Assembly (NCBI GenBank): GCA_947626285.1
Contig: CANQRR010000010.1
Location: forward strand, 1-64,000
Direction of reading: 5' to 3'
DNA length: 64,000 nucleotides
From: an uncultured Lachnospiraceae bacterium
GTDB lineage: Bacteria; Bacillota; Clostridia; Lachnospirales; Lachnospiraceae
Shown: positions 59,236-64,000 of the stretch, one piece after another
Position numbering within the stretch: the first letter of the stretch is position 1
Layout of the letters: the number at the start of each line of letters is the position of its first letter
The notes under the pieces: generated by a model
What the model was told of the DNA's origin: nothing
The model's input: the letters and a program-made list of their open reading frames with translations, nothing else
Databases searched by the model: none
Program-made: the position numbers and the translations under genes

Positions 59236-61437
59236 ATGGGAAAAAGATATGAAGAAGCATCAGAGATAGTTTTAAAAGGGTTAAAAGGTTTTGAAGGCTT
59301 TTACTCCAAAGAATATTATCATAATTTCGAAGATAGAATTCTCGACCTGAAGAGAAGAATTCAGGATTCTACGCAGGAAGGAAGGTTGCTGAGAATTGGA
59401 ATAGTGGGGGAAGTAAAGGCCGGCAAGTCTTCGTTTTTGAACGCATTGATTTTTGACGGAAAAGATGTATTGCCCAAAGCCAGTACACCAATGACTGCTG
59501 CTCTCACAAAAATAACTTATTCAGAAAAACCATCCGCAACAATAGTCTTCTATAGTGAGAAGGACTGGGATCGAGTAGCTAGTTATGCGAGAGAATATGA
59601 TTTGGAGTTTGAGAAATACTATAATGATTACAAAAAGAAGGTTTCTCAACTAAACAGAAATATAATTGATAGAACGACATTGAAAACAAAAGAGGATATG
59701 ATGCGATCTTTTAATAAAATTGCATCGATACAATTGGTGTCATGCAAAGAACTGACTGATATGTTCAACAAATCGTCTGAAAACTTAGATACATATTTAG
59801 GTCAGACGAAGGACTTGCAGATTGATGACTTAGATGCCACTCTATATGATTACATAGGAGCAAACGGAAAGTATACAGCTATTGTCAAACATGTAGAGCT
59901 GAGAATGAATAATGAAATTCTTCAAACTGTCGAAATTGTAGACACGCCGGGATTGAATGATCCGATCATAAGCAGAGGTGAAATGACAAAGCGGTTTTTA
60001 AGGGAATGTGACGTTGTATTTTTGCTGAGTTATTCGGGACAGTTCCTTACTCAAGAAGATATATTGTTTATGTGTGAAACTTTGCCTAATGAGGGAATTA
60101 GAAATATTATTCTTGTCGGCAGTAAATTTGATTCTGGGATTTTGGATGACAATAAGTCGAAAGACATTAGAACTGCCTGCAATTCATCAAAGGCAACTTA
60201 CGATGCTCAGGCGAAAGAAAATATTAAGAGGTGTTTAACAAGTGGATATAATCGTGAGGTACTAGGTAGAATTCAAAGTTCTCTGCCTCCAAGTTATATA
60301 TCATCTGTTTTATTTTCATGTGCAAAAAAGAAAAAGCAGGGTGTGTCTTATTCAGAACAGGAACAAAACATTATAAACCAGCTGAAAAGGCATTTTAAGG
60401 ATTTTGAAGATGATGAGAAAACATTGTTGGCATTATCAGGAATCAATCAGATAAAAAGAAATAGGCTCTTTCCGGTGATGGATGCCAAAAAGGAAATTAT
60501 TGCTGAAAGGAACAGAGAAATATTATCTGATAATAAAAAAATTTTGTTGACCCTTCTTGAAGATATAAACATACAAGTGTTACAGAATAAAGACGATATA
60601 GAACATTACGATAAAAATCAACTGGAAAAGAAATTACAGGCGCTTCAGTCAAAACTTAATTCAATGAGACGGGAAATAAAGTATATTTTTGAAAAGGCGT
60701 CGAGTGAAGCGGACAAATTTCTGAATAATATGAAAGTGGATATTGACTTGGAGGTTGATAATTATATCGATTTCAATATTCATTCAAAAACTCGTGTTGA
60801 GCACGGTTCATACAGGAGAGGATTTTTAGGTCTTATAAAAGAGAATTATACAGAGGAAATTATTACCTATACAGCTTTGATATCTGATGTTATCTCTAAT
60901 ATGAGAAATTATATTAGCAGATGCAAAAAGTATGCTAATGAAGAATTTGAAAAGATTATAAATATCGGTAAGTTGAAAAAGGAAATAAAAGAAATAGTAA
61001 TTGGAGCCTTTGATTTGAGTGGCAGTGATTTCAGGGAGGAGGCTATTCTTATACCACTTGATATTGTGGCGAATCAAATTCAGATTCCTAAAATCGATAT
61101 AGAGCCAACCGAATTTGAAAACTCAATTATTGACGCATTTTCAGGTGCTGTGGTTACGGGAGATGAGATTCATGAACTGCGTTTGGTGGAAAACAAAGTG
61201 TTAGGGGATATTTCAAAGAGGATTAAGAACGAGTTGGATAATTGTAATAAAAAAATCGATCAGGTAATGGCTGAGCAAGCAAGTACATTTGTAGACAAAA
61301 TAATTGAGACGTTGAAAAGTAATGTTAAAGCATTAAAGGATCAGATTGATGACAGGGAAAATGCCATAAGGCAGTACAATACTTTATGCAACGCTCTTGT
61401 TGAATATAAACAGTTAATTAATGAAATGGAGATGTAA
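59236..61437 (+). CDS. Dynamin-like GTPase 2 (large)
   Basis: The 733-residue protein has G1 GEVKAGKS (58-65), the dynamin-type LPKASTPMTAALTKI switch (Thr87 or a neighbour as G2), G3 DTPG (from Asp236) and G4 SKFD (296-299). About 330 residues of largely helical stalk with coiled-coil runs follow (QLEKKLQALQSKLNSM; KNELDNCNKKIDQV). This is the classic bacterial dynamin-like layout. No strong membrane helix is visible, so membrane contact, if any, would be through a partner or an amphipathic tip. ATG 59236 has AGGTG upstream. It overlaps nothing but is only nine bases after GTPase 1. Confidence 0.85.
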   Translation: MGKRYEEASEIVLKGLKGFEGFYSKEYYHNFEDRILDLKRRIQDSTQEGRLLRIGIVGEVKAGKSSFLNALIFDGKDVLPKASTPMTAALTKITYSEKPSATIVFYSEKDWDRVASYAREYDLEFEKYYNDYKKKVSQLNRNIIDRTTLKTKEDMMRSFNKIASIQLVSCKELTDMFNKSSENLDTYLGQTKDLQIDDLDATLYDYIGANGKYTAIVKHVELRMNNEILQTVEIVDTPGLNDPIISRGEMTKRFLRECDVVFLLSYSGQFLTQEDILFMCETLPNEGIRNIILVGSKFDSGILDDNKSKDIRTACNSSKATYDAQAKENIKRCLTSGYNREVLGRIQSSLPPSYISSVLFSCAKKKKQGVSYSEQEQNIINQLKRHFKDFEDDEKTLLALSGINQIKRNRLFPVMDAKKEIIAERNREILSDNKKILLTLLEDINIQVLQNKDDIEHYDKNQLEKKLQALQSKLNSMRREIKYIFEKASSEADKFLNNMKVDIDLEVDNYIDFNIHSKTRVEHGSYRRGFLGLIKENYTEEIITYTALISDVISNMRNYISRCKKYANEEFEKIINIGKLKKEIKEIVIGAFDLSGSDFREEAILIPLDIVANQIQIPKIDIEPTEFENSIIDAFSGAVVTGDEIHELRLVENKVLGDISKRIKNELDNCNKKIDQVMAEQASTFVDKIIETLKSNVKALKDQIDDRENAIRQYNTLCNALVEYKQLINEMEM

Positions 61438-61439
61438 AT

Positions 61440-62717
61440 ATGGGATTTTGGGATGTTGAGGATGATGTAGAGGACTTTCTGACGGACGATTATGTTCAGG
61501 AAGAATGCAATCGTTATTTGTCCGACACGGAAGCAGCGATTGATTTGATAGCCAAAATAATTCCTATATCCAGAGAACGCTATTCAGAACGAAAGAGCAT
61601 ACAAATGATAGATGATATGCTTGACGTTGACTTTCTATCCGCATTCAGACGAATTCAATTAACAGATGAGGCACAGCTTCAAGTGAGGCTTGCTTTGTTG
61701 AGCGATAAACTGGTTGAACAAAAGAAATATGAGGTGTTGAAGAATAAACCAATCGTAGGACTAGGTGGCAAATTTAGCGCCGGAAAATCAAAATTCATCA
61801 ATTCTATTCTGAAAGCCGGAGAGGAATTGCTTCCAGAGGATCAAAATCCGACAACGTCCATACCGACATATATAGTATATGGTGGCGCAGAAGAAATATG
61901 TGCATATACATCAGACAATGAAAAGGTTCTGCTAGACATTGAGGCTTTGCAGGCATTGACACATAAATTTTACGAAAAATATAAAATGGGATTTTCTTTT
62001 TTTATCAATAGCCTCATTATTTCAGAGCCAGATATGCCTTATAGAGAACTGGTTTTTTTAGATACACCCGGATACAGTAAAGCAGACTCTGTAGGGAAAA
62101 ACAAAAAACAAAAAGAATTGACAGATGAAAATAAAGCGTACGCCCAATTAAGAAACGTAGATTATTTGATATGGCTTATAGATATAGAAAATGGAGTGTT
62201 AACGGAACCGGACATTGCATTTATTTCAAAATTAGGACTTGAAACTCCTATTTTAATTGTAGTTAACAAGGCAGATAAAAAAATAGATACAGAGATAGAG
62301 TCAATTGTAGAGTTGGTAAGAAGAACAGCAATAAATTCAGGAATAAATTTATTTGGAGTGACTGCTTATTCTTCAAGCAATAATGAAGAGTGGAGGAGCG
62401 CAAATATTATATCGGATTTTTTGGAAGTGGCAAAAAGGAAAAAAGCAAGCAGGGATGATATAGTTGAGCAAATTGAAATAATTAAAAACAAAGTTTCCAG
62501 AGAAATTGAAAAAAAGATAAATGATAAAGTGAAAGAAAGAAATACTTTAAATAATGTGATTTTTAAATCTGATGATATTATGGAAATAAAAACTCTGATT
62601 AATTTGTATGGAGAATCCATGGAAGAAATTCGAGATATGAGGGAATGCAGGAAAAAATATCAGGCGAATATTAGAAAATTAGAAAAGACTTTAGAGAAAC
62701 AGTATGGCAGGAGGTAA
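61440..62717 (+). CDS. Dynamin-like GTPase 3 (short)
   Basis: The 425-residue protein has a helical N-terminal region of about 100 residues, then G1 GGKFSAGKS (109-117), the switch LPEDQNPTTSIPT (Thr138/139), G3 DTPG (from Asp208) and G4 NKAD (276-279). A short helical C-terminal region (about 340-425) follows. It lacks the long stalk of GTPase 2, so the two may form a hetero-oligomer, as paired bacterial dynamins do. GGAGATG precedes the ATG, two bases after the previous stop. Confidence 0.84.
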   Translation: MGFWDVEDDVEDFLTDDYVQEECNRYLSDTEAAIDLIAKIIPISRERYSERKSIQMIDDMLDVDFLSAFRRIQLTDEAQLQVRLALLSDKLVEQKKYEVLKNKPIVGLGGKFSAGKSKFINSILKAGEELLPEDQNPTTSIPTYIVYGGAEEICAYTSDNEKVLLDIEALQALTHKFYEKYKMGFSFFINSLIISEPDMPYRELVFLDTPGYSKADSVGKNKKQKELTDENKAYAQLRNVDYLIWLIDIENGVLTEPDIAFISKLGLETPILIVVNKADKKIDTEIESIVELVRRTAINSGINLFGVTAYSSSNNEEWRSANIISDFLEVAKRKKASRDDIVEQIEIIKNKVSREIEKKINDKVKERNTLNNVIFKSDDIMEIKTLINLYGESMEEIRDMRECRKKYQANIRKLEKTLEKQYGRR

Positions 62718-62721
62718 AAAG

Positions 62722-64000
62722 TTGGAAACGCGACAGAATAGAATGCTAGATGTTCTTTCTAAATTGATGGATGAACAAGACAATTCTTTTTCGGAGTTGA
62801 AAGAAAGTTATGATAATTTATACTCTGTTGTAAGAGAAAAACTACCGAAAGTTTTGGACGAAGGGGAATACACAGATAATGCTGGTATTGTAAGACAAGT
62901 AAATGAATTATTATTAGACAAAAAGATATTGACGGTTGTTCCAGAACTTGCGGTGAGAAATGTAATCGCTATATGGGGTTCTGCTCATGCAGTTGCAAAA
63001 TTGTTTGAACAATTATCGACAAAACGGTTAGGCATTGAGTTGAACTCAAATCTTCCTTTATTGATGATTCCTGTTGAGGGTTATAAAGATGATAAAATTT
63101 TAGCCATCACATATATGGATAAATTGGTACCATTATCATATGATGAATACAGATATATTACGAAAGAAGTATATAAAAATAATATTGATATTAGAAGGCT
63201 TATTAGAAGTTTCGTAATTTATTTTCAGGGAGAAGGAAACAAGCAAATATATACTGTTCTACCGGAATATGTCGATAGGGATAATGAATATTTTGATAAG
63301 ATCAAAAAGATGGTCTCGTATCAAATTATAATTACAGACGAAGAAGGCAGATGGAAAAAAAGTATAGGTAGATTATTAGAAAATGATATTTATTTTTTAG
63401 GGAATGAGGATGATTTTGAGTATATTTCAAGTAGACGGAATAATGTCATTTTAAAACGTGAAAAAGACTTCAAGGATATTTGCGAACTGTTAAATGTACC
63501 CTGTATAAATTTTGCTATTGCAATCGAATTTCAGAGAGTATTGTTGGATGTATTTATTTTTTATTGTAGAAAACGAAAGATTTTAAAAGATAAAATATCA
63601 AAATTAGCGGAGGATTCCATTAATCTGCAGGATTCTTCTGTAAAAAAATATGTTCAAAATTATCGGGAGAAGTATATCCGACTGCAGGAGAAAATGGAAG
63701 AAAAGTACAGGTCTTTTGAGAAAGTAGTAAATGAAATAGAGGAAGCATCTTTAGAATTTGAAAGCCAGAATTCAAATATGCTTGCACACAATCTGGCAAA
63801 TGATGTTATAGTAAAAATTTACACGGATTCGTTGACAAGAGCTTTTTTTAAATGTGTATATGCAGAGAAACATGAAACTGCTAAAGATATTATATTAAAA
63901 TTAGCAAAGGCAAATTATCCCTATACGAATGCGCTTGCCTGCCTGTTGAAACATGAGCAGGGAAGTGAGTTGATAGCTAGTGATATAGCAAGGATTAAAG
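62722..64000 (+). CDS. Large helical partner protein of the GTPase operon, 3' end beyond window
   Basis: The frame is open from TTG 62722 to the window end (at least 426 codons). AGGAGG lies at 62710-62715 within the end of the previous gene; ATG 62704 is in frame too but precedes that site. The protein starts METRQNRMLDVLSKLMDEQD, has a mixed alpha/beta part (about 80-260), then coiled-coil-like helices (about 300-355, with EKMEEKYRSF). It ends in helical-repeat-like sequence (AKANYPYTNALACLL). No P-loop or nuclease motif is seen in the visible part. I do not recognise the family. Confidence 0.7.
   Translation, partial: METRQNRMLDVLSKLMDEQDNSFSELKESYDNLYSVVREKLPKVLDEGEYTDNAGIVRQVNELLLDKKILTVVPELAVRNVIAIWGSAHAVAKLFEQLSTKRLGIELNSNLPLLMIPVEGYKDDKILAITYMDKLVPLSYDEYRYITKEVYKNNIDIRRLIRSFVIYFQGEGNKQIYTVLPEYVDRDNEYFDKIKKMVSYQIIITDEEGRWKKSIGRLLENDIYFLGNEDDFEYISSRRNNVILKREKDFKDICELLNVPCINFAIAIEFQRVLLDVFIFYCRKRKILKDKISKLAEDSINLQDSSVKKYVQNYREKYIRLQEKMEEKYRSFEKVVNEIEEASLEFESQNSNMLAHNLANDVIVKIYTDSLTRAFFKCVYAEKHETAKDIILKLAKANYPYTNALACLLKHEQGSELIASDIARIK

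Noticed and set aside
52515-64000. Prophage or integrative element
   Set aside because: No integrase, terminase, structural or conjugation gene and no flanking direct repeat or tRNA was seen within the window.

Overview
The window looks like the chromosome of a spore-forming, Gram-positive anaerobe of the Clostridia, most probably a Lachnospiraceae-type gut bacterium. This rests on gene content: a spoIIAA-spoIIAB-sigF operon, spoVAA-spoVAB, a SigK-type sigma factor, split transketolase, two-subunit class I fumarase, IreB-RuvX-DUF1292, RNase J, MutS2 and a very large FtsX-type permease with a coiled-coil ectodomain. No rRNA, tRNA, insertion sequence, integrase or CRISPR array was seen. Most of the window is G+C-rich. 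From about 57.2 kb to the end it becomes strikingly A+T-rich with different codon use.

Layout. 0-9 kb: trigger-factor-like lipoprotein, ArsR-type regulator with a lysine-rich tail, citrate synthase, and an ABC ATPase with its giant permease. 9-15.5 kb: split transketolase, orphan OmpR-type response regulator, MutS2 and a lipoprotein. 15.8-25.3 kb: FolC, a 51-residue protein, a zinc-ribbon/TPR protein, the spoIIA operon, fumarase on its own promoter, spoVAA-spoVAB and a MATE transporter. 25.3-31.6 kb: GGDEF protein, GPH sugar symporter, alpha/beta hydrolase, LarE and a membrane protein split by an in-frame UGA. 31.7-41.6 kb: a tRNA and RNA maintenance region (cysteine desulfurase, ThiI, MtaB, IreB, RuvX, DUF1292, RNase J, YlbF-like, TrmR, TrhP) plus a divergent HPr-like protein lacking the usual histidine. 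41.7-46.7 kb: branched-chain amino acid ABC transporter livJHMGF. 46.8-52.5 kb: SigK, phosphopantetheinyl transferase, homocysteine methyltransferase, Upp, and a MetY-CysK sulfur assimilation pair.

52.7-64 kb is an accessory region that reads as a candidate conflict or defence island. It holds a WYL-domain regulator, a HipA-like kinase without HipB, a zinc-ribbon microprotein overlapping a P-loop GTPase with a glycine-zipper tail, a 65-residue protein, a second paralogous zinc-ribbon microprotein, and a tight operon of three different dynamin-family GTPases followed by a large helical protein that runs off the window. The same perfect dyad, ATGACA-N5-TGTCAT, lies upstream of both the WYL gene and the first zinc-ribbon/GTPase unit, which suggests a shared regulator.

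Other unexpected structure: two copies in opposite orientation (8.9 and 43.0 kb) of a hairpin-rich repeat with AAAAGCCC ends and compensatory stem changes; a run of nested multi-stem structures at 11.8-12.0 kb; and a structured leader in front of sigK. Functions are inferred from sequence reading alone; no database search was run.
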